Shown in pieces: positions 8,217 to 19,200 of a stretch of DNA of 64,000 bases. Position numbers and translations under genes: made by a program. Numbering within the stretch: the stretch's first letter is position 1; each line of letters starts with the position of its first letter. Below the pieces are notes generated by a model. That model made no database searches and had not been told where the DNA came from. It was given only the letters and a program-made list of their open reading frames with translations. The stretch spans positions 248,001 to 312,000 of the forward strand of contig NZ_BJDY01000007.1 in NCBI RefSeq assembly GCF_005405385.1. Reading direction: 5' to 3'. The stretch is from Lactiplantibacillus mudanjiangensis. GTDB taxonomy: Bacteria > Bacillota > Bacilli > Lactobacillales > Lactobacillaceae.

Positions 8217-8606
8217 GAATTGTTTTTAATTCAATACGTTAACTAATTTTTGACATCAACCACGGCTTAAACTGCTTTAATCAGGTATAACGATCACTAA
8301 TAATTAATTTATCTTTTAATGAGTTAAAAATGATTTTTTCATTCAAAATCGTCGTTTTGAATAAAAAATATTTATAGCTCGATTTAGTTTATTAGTAAAA
8401 ATCAATCTAAATAACCCAACCCTTTCGAGGATGAAAACATTTAAATCGACTTAAAAACACTGTTATATCAGCGTTTAAGCTTCATTCAGTTGTTGCATTG
8501 TACACATTAAGCAGTTACACTATTAATGTAGATAAAGCTTAACGACAGATAAAATTCAACGTATTCAAAAAAGGAACCAGTTCGATTCTCAAAGGGGAGC
8601 TCAATC
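8217..8606 (+). other. AT-rich region upstream of the first BspA-like gene
   Basis: About 390 bases with no gene. It is AT-rich and probably holds the promoter and leader of the surface protein gene; no single promoter stands out. A strong AAAGGGGAG site ends it. Confidence 0.4.
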
Positions 8607-11600
8607 ATGACAATGCATACTGATCAAAAAATTCATTATAAAATGTATAAAAAAGGCCGCTTCTGGTTATTCGCCGGTGTTCTAGTTGCCACCGCTTGGC
8701 AAGGCCAAGTATTGGTTCAAGCTGACACGACAACGCCTGCGACAACAAGTACCAGCGAAACCACGACTACTGGCAATGATACGACTGCCTCGACAGTCAC
8801 CTTAAAAGACAGTGCGACCACTCAGACGACTGACGCAACAACAACTAAGGCTACTCAGTCAACAAGCAACACTGAAACCACTGACAATTCGACTACCGAC
8901 ACTAAGACAGCCACTGATACGACCACTACTACGCCTGACGCGAAGACTAGTCAAACAGACACCGACAACACGACTACCTCGGATCAAACTAGCGATGCTA
9001 ATAACACCAAAACACAACCAACAACGGTTCAAGATACGACCACAACAAATACGAAATCGGCTGACACGACAAAACCGGCAACTATTGCTGACACCAGCAA
9101 TACTCCTCAGACGACTAGCCCGGCCAAAGATGCTAATACGACGACAGCCGCTACAGTTGCCACAACTGACAATGCCCCCACAACAGCAGCAACAACGCCG
9201 AAGGTTGCCGCTACGCCAACTGAAAATACCACTAGCAAAACGGTCAATCGGCAAGCATTGCTCAAAGCAGCCACTGCCGTAACAACCACTGACATCGGTA
9301 CTGGCACATTAGGGACCAGCACTTGGCGTATTGATAGCGCGGGCGTCTTACATATTGGTGCTGGTACGTTAGTCGCGGCCTATGACCCGGAATGGAAAAC
9401 CAAATATGGGACTAAAATTACCGCCGTCACTTTTGATGGTCAAGTTACCGCAGCTGCCAATTCAAGTGATTTATTTTACAATCTACCCAATCTGACCACG
9501 ATTACTAATCCTGAAAAATTTGACACTAGTAACGTTACCGATATGACGCAACTATTTCTCGGTGACACCAGCCTCACCACATTAGACCTAAGTAGCTGGG
9601 ACACCAGCAATGTCACTAGCCTGGCAAGCATGTTTTACGGTGATCATAACTTAACTAGTCTGAACATTAGTAAATGGGACACGAGCAAAGTCACCTCCTT
9701 AAGATACACTTTTTACATGGCTAACAGTTTAACTAGCCTGGACTTAGATGGTTGGGACACTAGTAATGTCACCGACATGTATGCGACTTTTGCCACCCAA
9801 AACGGCTATCCTAGTCAGTTGGCAACACTAAAAATCGACAAGTGGAAAACCGGGAAAGTCACGACCATGTTTTCAATGTTTTCTGGCGATCAAAGTTTGA
9901 CCAGCCTGGACTTAAGCAGTTGGGATACGAGCAATGTTAAAGATATGTTCATGATGTTTTATGGCAACACCAAATTGCAATCGCTAAAAGCCAGCACTTG
10001 GGACACCAGTAAAGTTACCGATATGTATCTCATGTTCTATGGTGATAGTGCGCTCACCGACTTAGACCCAAGTGGTTGGGAAACTGGGAATGTCACTAAC
10101 ATGCAAGGTGTGTTTGCACATACAAGCATTGCCAAACTAGACTTGCATACCTGGGATACGAGTAAAGTCACGAATATGATGAATCTGGTTTCTGGTAACA
10201 ACGCCTTAACCGACCTCAACGTTAAAGGCTGGAATGTTGAAAATGTGGTCAACGCATCAATGATTTTTGATGGTGATACCAAACTTGAAACATTGGACTT
10301 AACCGGATGGAACTTGCTTAGCGCTAAGAGCGCCATCAGTATGTTAGCCGATAATCCGGTATTAACCACCATTATCATGCCTGATATGACGATGCCTAAA
10401 GTAACCGATGCTAGTTTTATGTTCGCCAATGATTATGTCTTAACTGCGGTTGATACTGCCAAGCTTGATCTCAGTCAATTACAAGACGGTGAAGCGATGT
10501 TTAATTGCGCTTATGCCCTCAAAACAATCGACACCACCGACTGGAACTTGAGTAATCTGACTGATGCCAGCTACATGTTCTGTGGGACTAGAGCGTTAAC
10601 AACCATGGACACTAGCAATTGGTCGTTAGAAAATGTCACCAATGCGAGCTATATGTTTGGCAATGATCCTAGCCTAACAACCTTGGATACCAGCAATTGG
10701 AAATTCGATCAGTTAATTGATGCCAGTTACATGTTTCTCAACGATGCCAGTCTGACAAGCTTAGGTAACACTGACTGGCACTTGACTCAACTTGGTAATG
10801 CCTTTGACATGTTTTATAACACGCCAAGCTTAACCGCCCTTAATACCAGTAATTGGGGATTAGGCAACCTAACCAATGCCACGCAAATGTTTATTTACGA
10901 CAGTAGTCTAAAATCATTAGACGTCACTAATTGGGATGTCCGCAACTTAGCGCAAGCGCAAAACATGTTTTTTGGTACCACTAATCTGGCCACATTAGAT
11001 GTCTCAAACTGGCAAACCGATAGTTTGGTTAATCCGATCAATATGTTCTATCAAGCCGCTGCGTTAAAACAGCTGGCCGTTAACGGTTGGAATATGAGCA
11101 AAGTGACTGACGCGACTGGGATGTTTAATCAAATGACGTCATTAGAAAGCATCGATCTTTCTAATTGGGATACGAGCCATTTCACGACCGTTGCTGGGAT
11201 GTTTAACCGTGATTACGCCTTAACCAGTGTTAACTTGACCGGTTGGAACACGAGCAACGTCACCGTGATGCGGAACTTGTTCTTTGACACGACCAGCTTA
11301 ACCGATCTCGACCTGTCCAACTTGGATATGACCGCGTTAACTCCTTTCCAAACATTATTAAAAGGCTCCGGCGTGCAAAAATTAACACTCGGAACGCAAA
11401 CCGTCTTAACTCGTGATGGTGTTACTGCCGACTTAGCTGACGTGCCCACGACCGATGGTTACAACGGTCACTGGATCAACACCGAAGGCCAACAATTCAC
11501 GTCCGCTGAACTTATGGCCCTTTACAATGGTACGGATACCGCGGTTGCGGGCACCTATGTTTGGCAAACTGACCAAACAACGCTTGACGTTCATGACACG

Positions 11601-13178
11601 TCAGTCACGCAAACCCACAAGACCACTTGGACAGCCGTGGATAACTTTACGAGTGCGACCGATGCACTTGGCAAGTCACTTACCGCTGCTGATTTAGCCA
11701 CTAGCGGCGATGTTGATTTAACCAAGGCCGGGACCTACACCGTTACCTATACCGCCGCTAATGGTCAAACCAAAACGGCAACCATTACCGTTATTGCCAG
11801 TCAAGCAGGCTTAAACGTCCACGATATGACGGTAACTAAAGGCGCTAACTGGACGGCGCAAGCTGCATTTGCCGGCGCGACTGATCTTAATGGTCAACCG
11901 TTGAGCTTAACTGATATCACTGTCACTGGCGCAGATCAAATCGATACGCAAAAAGTGGGTCAACAATATCAGGTGACCTACAGTTATACCGATGCTAATG
12001 ATAATCCATTTAGCCGGACAATCACTGTCACGATTGCTGATACTCAAGTAAATGTCCTCGCCCACGATACAACGTTGACTCAAGGCCAAGCATGGACGGC
12101 AACAGATAGTTTGACGGATGCCACTGATGCCGATGGTAACGTCATTGATCTCGATGACGTTACGGTTACAGGGACGGTTGATACGAAAATACCGGGTCAA
12201 TATCCAGTCACATTTAGCTATACCGACGTCTACGGCAACACCGCAACTGCTAACGTGATCGTCACAATTGTTGCCACTAAAGCAAGTGTCAACGTTAAAG
12301 ACAGTTCTCTCACCGCTGGTAAATCTTGGACGGCCGCGGATAACTTTGTGAGTGCCACTGACGTTAACGGTCAACCCTTGACCTTAGCAGATATCACGGT
12401 AACCGGTGCCAATCAAGTGATGATCAACACGCCTGGTAACTATACCGTCACTTACAGTTATACCGATAGTTACGGTAACGTCAAATCAGCTCAAGCATCG
12501 ATTACGGTAACTGCCGCAGCAACTAACCCTGACGACAATAATCAAGGCGAAACTGGTGAGACCGTTGATCCCGAAACACCAACTAAACCGGATACTGGAG
12601 ACAATGGCGGCAATACGACAACACCAACTAACCCAGACACTGGGAACAACGGCGGCAACACCACAACACCAACTAACCCAGATACCGGGGACAACGGTGG
12701 TCAAACGACAACACCGACTGATCCTGAAACACCGACTAATCCAGATGCTGGCGATGGTAGTGGCAATACGATCACGCCTAGTGAACCGGATACCACCCCA
12801 ACAACGGATACAACCGCTGGAGATACGATTAATCCAGGATTAACGACTAAGGATCACCCATCGACACCGACAATCGGTACCGAAACGGCCGATTGGGATG
12901 GTGACGCGATCAACACAACAACACCATCATCACCCGCTAAAGCAACGCCAGTAGCTTTAAGCACGACCGCAACAACTCCGGTCACGCAAGTAGCCAAGAT
13001 GACGACAGCTAATGATACTGTTACCGCTGCTAAATCAACTCATACTGCTAAACCAGCTGCGACCGCCTTGCCACAAACCGATGAAAAGACGACGGCAACT
13101 TCGGTCTTAGGCTTAATGCTCCTCAGCGCTAGTGCCCTTATCGCTACTTTAGGTAAAGGTCGCCGGATTGAAAAATAA
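8607..13178 (+). CDS. BspA-like (DUF285) LPxTG-anchored surface protein
   Basis: Sortase-anchored cell-surface protein of 1523 aa. Residues 1-38 are a KxYKxGKxW-type signal peptide (HYKMYKKGRFW). A Thr/Asp/Ala-rich stalk runs to about 210, then comes a domain opening with TSTWRIDSAGVLHIG. From about 300 to 930 there are roughly 23 BspA-type repeats of about 25 residues (consensus SxWDTSNVTDMxxMF). Next are four Ig-like repeats (about 990-1300), three 15-residue PTNPDTGDNGGNTTT repeats, a Thr/Pro linker, and the sorting signal LPQTD with hydrophobic helix and KGRR tail. BspA-like proteins often bind host or matrix ligands; the ligand here is unknown. The tail differs from the two neighbouring surface proteins. 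Confidence 0.9.
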   Translation: MTMHTDQKIHYKMYKKGRFWLFAGVLVATAWQGQVLVQADTTTPATTSTSETTTTGNDTTASTVTLKDSATTQTTDATTTKATQSTSNTETTDNSTTDTKTATDTTTTTPDAKTSQTDTDNTTTSDQTSDANNTKTQPTTVQDTTTTNTKSADTTKPATIADTSNTPQTTSPAKDANTTTAATVATTDNAPTTAATTPKVAATPTENTTSKTVNRQALLKAATAVTTTDIGTGTLGTSTWRIDSAGVLHIGAGTLVAAYDPEWKTKYGTKITAVTFDGQVTAAANSSDLFYNLPNLTTITNPEKFDTSNVTDMTQLFLGDTSLTTLDLSSWDTSNVTSLASMFYGDHNLTSLNISKWDTSKVTSLRYTFYMANSLTSLDLDGWDTSNVTDMYATFATQNGYPSQLATLKIDKWKTGKVTTMFSMFSGDQSLTSLDLSSWDTSNVKDMFMMFYGNTKLQSLKASTWDTSKVTDMYLMFYGDSALTDLDPSGWETGNVTNMQGVFAHTSIAKLDLHTWDTSKVTNMMNLVSGNNALTDLNVKGWNVENVVNASMIFDGDTKLETLDLTGWNLLSAKSAISMLADNPVLTTIIMPDMTMPKVTDASFMFANDYVLTAVDTAKLDLSQLQDGEAMFNCAYALKTIDTTDWNLSNLTDASYMFCGTRALTTMDTSNWSLENVTNASYMFGNDPSLTTLDTSNWKFDQLIDASYMFLNDASLTSLGNTDWHLTQLGNAFDMFYNTPSLTALNTSNWGLGNLTNATQMFIYDSSLKSLDVTNWDVRNLAQAQNMFFGTTNLATLDVSNWQTDSLVNPINMFYQAAALKQLAVNGWNMSKVTDATGMFNQMTSLESIDLSNWDTSHFTTVAGMFNRDYALTSVNLTGWNTSNVTVMRNLFFDTTSLTDLDLSNLDMTALTPFQTLLKGSGVQKLTLGTQTVLTRDGVTADLADVPTTDGYNGHWINTEGQQFTSAELMALYNGTDTAVAGTYVWQTDQTTLDVHDTSVTQTHKTTWTAVDNFTSATDALGKSLTAADLATSGDVDLTKAGTYTVTYTAANGQTKTATITVIASQAGLNVHDMTVTKGANWTAQAAFAGATDLNGQPLSLTDITVTGADQIDTQKVGQQYQVTYSYTDANDNPFSRTITVTIADTQVNVLAHDTTLTQGQAWTATDSLTDATDADGNVIDLDDVTVTGTVDTKIPGQYPVTFSYTDVYGNTATANVIVTIVATKASVNVKDSSLTAGKSWTAADNFVSATDVNGQPLTLADITVTGANQVMINTPGNYTVTYSYTDSYGNVKSAQASITVTAAATNPDDNNQGETGETVDPETPTKPDTGDNGGNTTTPTNPDTGNNGGNTTTPTNPDTGDNGGQTTTPTDPETPTNPDAGDGSGNTITPSEPDTTPTTDTTAGDTINPGLTTKDHPSTPTIGTETADWDGDAINTTTPSSPAKATPVALSTTATTPVTQVAKMTTANDTVTAAKSTHTAKPAATALPQTDEKTTATSVLGLMLLSASALIATLGKGRRIEK
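12579..12713 (+). repeat. Three tandem 45-bp repeats in the surface protein linker
   Basis: Three in-frame near-identical 45-bp units encode PTNPDTGDNGGNTTT-like 15-mers, a wall-spanning region that could vary in copy number by slippage. Confidence 0.8.
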
Positions 13179-13188
13179 CCAACTAATC

Positions 13189-13220
13189 AAAAAAGCATGC
13201 CAAATTGGCATGCTTTTTTT
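13189..13220. terminator. Bidirectional terminator
   Basis: AAAAAAGCATGCCA and TGGCATGCTTTTTT pair around a short loop between convergent genes. Confidence 0.85.
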
Positions 13221-13238
13221 GCTATTAATCATTATGGT

Positions 13239-13853
13239 CTATTGCCAAGCCACGGTCATTCGTTGTCGTTCAAAGTGTGGGTGCTGGACTTCATCGACTA
13301 ACGCCAACGCCATATCGGCATAACTAATACTAGAATCATGATGCTGATCATACAGTAAGACATCATGACCAACTTGATAGTGCCCCGTTGCGGGTGCTGT
13401 CGGTAAGTAATTGTATGGCGGTGCTACGTAAGTCCAGTTCACCTCACTAGCTTCCAAGATTTCTCGAGCCTTAACCTGCGCCCGACTAGCTGACCGCATA
13501 AAAATAGGCAGCTTATCAGCAACCGTCTTTTGGCGGCTTTCATCTAAGAAAAGTGTTGCGCCAGATCCAACCACGATTAACCGTGTCGTAGTTCCTGCTA
13601 AGATAGTCGTTAACTGTTGATTAACCCGCGGATAATCGGCCTTTTTGGATGAAGCAAACGTACAAATAACCGCATCAAACCCTTGTAGATCCGCTGGTGT
13701 TAGGTCAAAAATATCACGTTCTAACGTCGGCACATCTTGTGACAACTTAGCCGCATTCCGGACAATCGCGGTTGTCGCTAACTGTCGTTGTAACGCAACC
13801 TTCAAGACTGCCTGTCCCGTTTTGCCAGTGGCACCAATAATCGCTAACTTCAT
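13239..13853 (-). CDS. NAD(P)-binding SDR-like (NmrA/YwnB-type) protein
   Basis: Cytoplasmic Rossmann-fold protein of 204 aa. The N-terminal GATGKTGQAVLK is the dinucleotide-binding loop, and the short length without a catalytic YxxxK places it with atypical SDRs (NAD(P)H-binding, YwnB-like) rather than classical dehydrogenases. The ATG at 13853 is chosen for GGAG eight bases upstream; upstream in-frame codons run through a poly-T stretch and are not plausible. Its substrate is unknown. It stands alone between the surface protein and a zinc-ribbon membrane protein. Confidence 0.75.
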   Translation of the reverse strand: MKLAIIGATGKTGQAVLKVALQRQLATTAIVRNAAKLSQDVPTLERDIFDLTPADLQGFDAVICTFASSKKADYPRVNQQLTTILAGTTTRLIVVGSGATLFLDESRQKTVADKLPIFMRSASRAQVKAREILEASEVNWTYVAPPYNYLPTAPATGHYQVGHDVLLYDQHHDSSISYADMALALVDEVQHPHFERQRMTVAWQ

Positions 13854-13924
13854 TACTTCAACTCCAATCCTGAATATAAAAAAAAAAATCAACTGATGAT
13901 ATCACCAGTCAATCGCCATTTCAC

Positions 13925-14743
13925 TTAAAGAGCCCCCAGTAAACCGGCCCCGACACTACCGATAACTGTAATCAAAATAATAATGATAATAATATCAATA
14001 AACGAGATGATAAAGCCCGCAATGGCCAATCCCTTTGGTTGCTTGAAAAGACCGATAAATGAGAATAACATCCCTAAGAACCAGACAACGAAATTAACCC
14101 CAGGAACCCAGGAAAATAGCAATGAAATCAGTGCCAGTACAAAGCCAGCGGTTCCTAGTCCATTACTTTGCGCTTGTGGTGTTGCTTGGACATAAATATT
14201 ATTAGCCCCACCCGGTGTCGTTGTTTGGGTCGCTTGTTGTGCAGTGGCCTGTTCAGTCGCAGCCGCCGTCTTTTGAGCTTGAACTTGTTCCGCATGATTT
14301 TGTTGAGCCGTCTTCATCGCAGAAACACTGCTTTTCGTCATATGGCGAAGTTGTTGTTCCATACTAGTTGGCGCATCTCCATTACTCCAAGCAAAACTGT
14401 ACAACCAAACTAGTACTGCCACGAGCGCGATAAGGCCAATCCAAGCATGATAAAAGAAAATCTGCATCATCATCGAAAAAGCGACTAATGCAATCACAAT
14501 AATAATCGTGGTTGCCCAATTATTCGTAATCCATTTCATCATCCGATCCAAACGTGCATTGAAATCCCCATCGGTTGTCTGCCGTTTAGGGGTAGCCGTT
14601 GCTGGCTGTTGCATCGTCGCTTGGGTCGTTGACTTAGCTTGAGCCGTCGTGTCATTTACTAACTTAAACCCACACTTAGGACAAAGCTTAACTGCCGCCC
14701 TAAGTTTAGTTCCACATTGTGGACAAAATTTATGTTCTGCCAA
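13925..14743 (-). CDS. Zinc-ribbon membrane protein
   Basis: Membrane protein of 272 aa, function unknown. Residues 7-25 are a zinc ribbon (CPQCG...CPKCG). Two helices lie around 75-115, then an Ala/Gln-rich cytoplasmic stretch with many QATAQ repeats, and two more helices at the C-terminus (GTAGFVLALISLLFSW and an Ile-rich segment), resembling DUF4190-type tails. It starts with TTG, supported by GGAGG nine bases upstream. Such proteins are common in lactobacilli, but no role can be assigned. Confidence 0.7.
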   Translation of the reverse strand: MAEHKFCPQCGTKLRAAVKLCPKCGFKLVNDTTAQAKSTTQATMQQPATATPKRQTTDGDFNARLDRMMKWITNNWATTIIIVIALVAFSMMMQIFFYHAWIGLIALVAVLVWLYSFAWSNGDAPTSMEQQLRHMTKSSVSAMKTAQQNHAEQVQAQKTAAATEQATAQQATQTTTPGGANNIYVQATPQAQSNGLGTAGFVLALISLLFSWVPGVNFVVWFLGMLFSFIGLFKQPKGLAIAGFIISFIDIIIIIILITVIGSVGAGLLGAL

Positions 14744-14926
14744 TTACTTACTCCTCCAAAAAAATTGATTCAAACTAATAAGTTATTTAACTATTAGTTT
14801 TTTGCACTATCCATTATAGCGTATTGCACCAGTTTTCCCAATAGGAGAAAAATATCAGCATACTGATTTTACGCGCGCATGCGCCAATGTGTATGCTAAG
14901 CACATCAAATTTAGGAGGCTTTTTTT

Positions 14927-15334
14927 ATGACTAAATCATTATTTACAAATACGATCGATATTGCCGCACCCATTGACACTGTTCAGCACTGGCTCATCCA
15001 ACCAACGGCGTTACCCCGCTGGAATCCAGACGTCAGCCAAGTTACTCCACTAGACTCACAAACATGGGATCTCACCCGAACTAAAACCGCCCTAAATCAG
15101 CAAGAACAACTAGTACTGACCACCACACCCGACTCCGTTACTTATACCAGTACCGGTGGTCGCTTAGCCTATCAACTTGAATTTACATTATCAACAACGC
15201 CAACTGGTACATTAGTTCAAGAAAAGCTCACCCCACAATCATCGTTCCCCGGTTTAGCTTTGATGGCGCCAGTCGCTAAACAAGCCTTTCATCATAACTT
15301 GCAGCTCCTGCAACAATTATGCTTAACAGCTTAA
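14927..15334 (+). CDS. SRPBCC-family (START-like) protein
   Basis: Small 135-aa protein predicted to fold as a helix-grip lipid- or aromatic-binding domain. The N-terminal IDIAAPIDTVQHWLIQPTAL and WNPDV match the polyketide cyclase/SRPBCC pattern. AGGAGG precedes the ATG. The ligand is unknown. Its last 12 bases overlap the end of the convergent HAD gene. Confidence 0.7.
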   Translation: MTKSLFTNTIDIAAPIDTVQHWLIQPTALPRWNPDVSQVTPLDSQTWDLTRTKTALNQQEQLVLTTTPDSVTYTSTGGRLAYQLEFTLSTTPTGTLVQEKLTPQSSFPGLALMAPVAKQAFHHNLQLLQQLCLTA

Positions 15335-16066
15335 TTGTTGGATCATGGCCGCTACATCGGCTGGCTCGCATTGATAATCGAATTGGCTTCCCAATGCAGC
15401 CAGTTTAGGTTTGCTGTTAATCCACACACTGGTTGTGGCTTGGGTTAACATTTTGAGGTCGTTTTGATCGTTGCCAAACGCGACATAGTCTTGAACGCCC
15501 AGTTGACGCAAAGTCGTCAATTTATTAATTTTCCTAGCGGTTAAATCTAGATTACCTTCACCAGCATGACCAACGATTTCTAGCTCAGTTTCAGCCGACA
15601 ATTGCCTGTGGATTTTTTGCTGCTGATCAGAACTCATGCCTAGCAAGATAATTTTGACCGACTCGTCAATTTCAGCTAATGAAATCCGTTTAGCTTGCTG
15701 TGCTGGATCTAATTGTCGCAAGATTGAATTAGGTGTCGTGACCTTTACTGCCAGATCCCAACGACCATCAACAACATAGTCCAAGTTTTCACTAAAAATC
15801 AGCTGTTTGACTACTTCAAAATCAGCCGTTGTAATTGGTGCCATCACTTGAATCTGTTGATCGCGTGACACCATTGCGCCGTTAGCACCGATCAATACCG
15901 ATTGGTCAAGTTGCGGCACAATTGGCATCAAGTCTCGAATTGGGCGTGCCGAAGCAAACCAAACCGGATGCTGCTGATTTAAAGTCACTAACGCCGCTTG
16001 GATCGCAGCCCCAATTGTGCGACCATCAAAACTAATCGTGCCATCTACGTCAAAAATATAATGCAT
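15323..16066 (-). CDS. HAD-superfamily phosphatase (Cof type)
   Basis: Cytoplasmic phosphatase of 247 aa, probably acting on sugar phosphates or similar small metabolites. It has motif I DVDGT near residue 5, a large C2-type cap in the middle, and the C-terminal GNDQNDLKML motif that binds Mg. The ATG at 16066 is chosen because AAGGAG lies eight bases before it, twelve codons into the longest open frame. The gene overlaps the convergent SRPBCC gene by 12 bp. Confidence 0.8.
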   Translation of the reverse strand: MHYIFDVDGTISFDGRTIGAAIQAALVTLNQQHPVWFASARPIRDLMPIVPQLDQSVLIGANGAMVSRDQQIQVMAPITTADFEVVKQLIFSENLDYVVDGRWDLAVKVTTPNSILRQLDPAQQAKRISLAEIDESVKIILLGMSSDQQQKIHRQLSAETELEIVGHAGEGNLDLTARKINKLTTLRQLGVQDYVAFGNDQNDLKMLTQATTSVWINSKPKLAALGSQFDYQCEPADVAAMIQQLSC

Positions 16067-16152
16067 TTTCCTAACTCCTTTAACTTTTGGCCAAATGTAC
16101 AATTCTGGTATTGAATTATACCGTCATTTTCCAGTTAAAGCGAGACTCATTA

Positions 16153-16206
16153 CAAAAAACGGCTACTAACCGACTGGCATGAGCCTGACAGTTAGTAGCC
16201 GTTTTA
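16153..16206 (-). terminator. Terminator of the second surface protein gene
   Basis: ACGGCTACTAAC and GTTAGTAGCCGT form a long stem, with a T run on the minus strand. Confidence 0.8.
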
Positions 16207-16225
16207 GATCACTTATTTTGTTAAC

Positions 16226-19200
16226 TTAGTGCCGTTTCCGGAAGAAAGCTAACGTGAAACTTGATAACAAGAGCCCCAATGCCGCTAAGAAGCTCGTTGA
16301 TTGTTCGTTGGTTTGTGGTAAAGTTTGAGCCTTAGTTTTCGCCAACTGCTGCCGTGCAACAGAACGTGATGTCGCGGTCGCCGGCACTGCGGCACTAGTA
16401 TTAGTTGTTGGTATCACCTTGACCTTCTGATCATCCCCCGTTGACGGCGTGGCTACATGTTTAGCCGTCACTGTCGATGATGCATGTGATCCGGACTGAT
16501 TATTAGTCGTATTCGTCTTTGGATCAGTCGGCGTTGGTTTTGCTGGTGGTGTTGGTTCTGGATCAATTGGTATTGCTGGTTCAGTCGGCGTACTTGGTTC
16601 CGGATCAACCGGCGTACTTGGATCAGGGTCAGGCGTTGGCGTGACCGTAGCTGCTTTGACAGTCACCGTTAATGTCTGCGATACCGTGTTGCCAAACTGA
16701 TCTTGATAGCTCACTGTAACGGGATAATCTCCCACAGCCGCTGTATTCACCGTGCCAGTGTACGTTAACGCGCTAGCAGGCAATGTTTGACCTAATGCAT
16801 CAGTCGCTGATTTCACTAAACTGTGCATATCGAATTGTTCACCTTGCGTAATTGTAATAGGATCAACTAATGATAGACTCACCGCACTAATATTAACTGG
16901 GACAAATTCATCTACCGAATTACCATATTGATCTTGGTAGCTTACCTTTAGTTGATACGTCCCTGCTTTCGTTACGTCAACTTCGCTTGAATCATAGGTA
17001 ATGGTTGGATTAGTCACATTTTCGCCATTAGCGGTAACGCCCAATACTGCTTGGCTTGGATCAAAGTTCTCGCCTAGTCGTAAGTTCAAGAATGGTTGGG
17101 TTTGAATAGCTAACTTACTGTCTTGAACAACTACCTCGTATGAGCCGGTGATGTCATTGCCATAATCATCCGTATAACTGACATTGACGGTGTAAGTACC
17201 GGCCTTTTCCGTATTCACATTTTGTATATCATACGTTAATTTTGCTGGATCAATATCATTACCCGCAGAATCCTTTGCGGACAAGATCCCCGCAGTTTCA
17301 TCGAGTGCTTGTTTAGTCGTCAGTGTGACAGGTTGGGTTTGAAGGCTACGGTTATCAACAACGGTTACGATCGTTTGCCGATTTGTGATATTACCAGATG
17401 CATCTTTATAACTAGCAGTTACCGTATAGTTTCCTGCTTTTTGAGGATCAACATTGCTTATAATCGTTAGTCCATTTTCAGTCGTCATCGTCTCACCTAA
17501 TGTCGTCTTACCGGTTTCGATAACCTGCATTGGATCAAAGGTTCCGGTTGGACTGGCAACTAACATCACATCTGGCTTCAAACTTAATTGATCGTCATTC
17601 GCGACAACCATCACCGTAGCCGGTTCAGCTTCGATGATATTGCCACCTACATCTGTATAATTAGCAGTAATCTGATATTCCCCGGGTATATCGAATTTAA
17701 TGTTATCTAAACCGCTAAAAGTTACATCGTCAGCAGTTAACGCTTTAGTCCCGGTACCATCCAGTCCACTATCAAAATAGTCAGTACTACTAAAGTTTTT
17801 CTCAGTATCAGGGCCAATCACAATTGTTGGCGACTTTAATTTAAGCGCTGCTGCCGTATTCATGATTTTAACCGTAATCCGACGTGTTAGCTCCACGCCA
17901 TCCGATGTTTGATAGGCATACACCAGATCATACGTCCCAGGATCAGTAGGTGAAAATGATTCTGCTGAACGATAAACACGGCCTCCAAACGTTTCATCAT
18001 ATCCGAGTATTTTATTATCCTGTACCCAATAACAAATAATACCATCCATACCCAATTCATCATCTGAAATTATTGTCATCATTGGTAACGGCGTAACACC
18101 GTCATCTGATACACCGTTGACTTGGGCTGTAGCTTGCTTCCAAATACTCTCTTTAACATTGTCTTTTCCAAGAACAATAGTCGTATTTTGACCATTTAAA
18201 TAAGCTTGGCTCTTTCGTGAGACTACTGTTACCGTAATCTTAGCTGTCACCTTTTGGCCTAAATCATCAACATAAATAAGTGTGATGGGATAATCACCTA
18301 GCGTATCAACATCTATTTGTCCTTCATATGTTAATAGCGACGTCCTGTTTGGAACCACTAGATCACCTTTTGAATCATAAGTACTTGAACTCGCACCTAA
18401 ATCAAAGTCTTGATCACCTTGATAAATTGAAAAATCCCCGGCCGCAATACTACTCCGATCCAACCGATAAGTTGCTGCCGGACCATCACCCGCTTGACTA
18501 TATAAGTCCATCAATTCTTGACTCGTGTACATTTGGTTAGTTTCCGTATTCAGCCAGCCACTCAATTCATCAACATAAGTCGGCGTAGTGGATGAATCCC
18601 CGATAAACTTGAATTTTGATCCCACACTAAGCGCTTTAAGATTCTGCGTTTCGCTCAACATTGAACTACTGTCAGTAACGTTACTCATATCCCAATCACT
18701 TAGATCCAGCGAGGTTACACCACTCCCTGAAAACATTTCTGACATATTAATATCTGTAACATCATCATCTTTCCAATTCCAATCATCAATAGTCAACTGC
18801 AGCTTTTGTGTCGCTCCAGTTCTTGCAAACATACTTTGAAAATTGCTTACCTTGCTGACATTCCAACCACTAACATCCAGAGACACCAAATTGGTCATGT
18901 CCGCAAAGGTGGCATTCATATTTTCAACATGGCTGGTATTCCAAATAGCACCAGAGCTTGCAAGCGATAGATTCTGTAAACTACTTAAGTCAGAAAAAGT
19001 ATTACCTAAATTTTCAAGTGAACCAGTTTGCCAATTGTCCAATTTTAAGGTCGTAAGATTGCCCATATTTTGAAACATGTAAGACATATTTTTTACGGAT
19101 CCAACTTTTGTCCCCCAACTGGTCAAGTCTAAATCGGTTAAATTATAATCATTACTGAACATGAACGACATATTTTCAACTTGACTAGTGTCTAGATTAT

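Noticed and set aside
8812-9322. Long open frames in other frames of the Thr-rich surface gene
   Set aside because: Low-complexity Thr/Asp coding makes alternative frames stay open by chance; composition is Arg/Gln/Leu or Ser/Val rich without domain or start signals.
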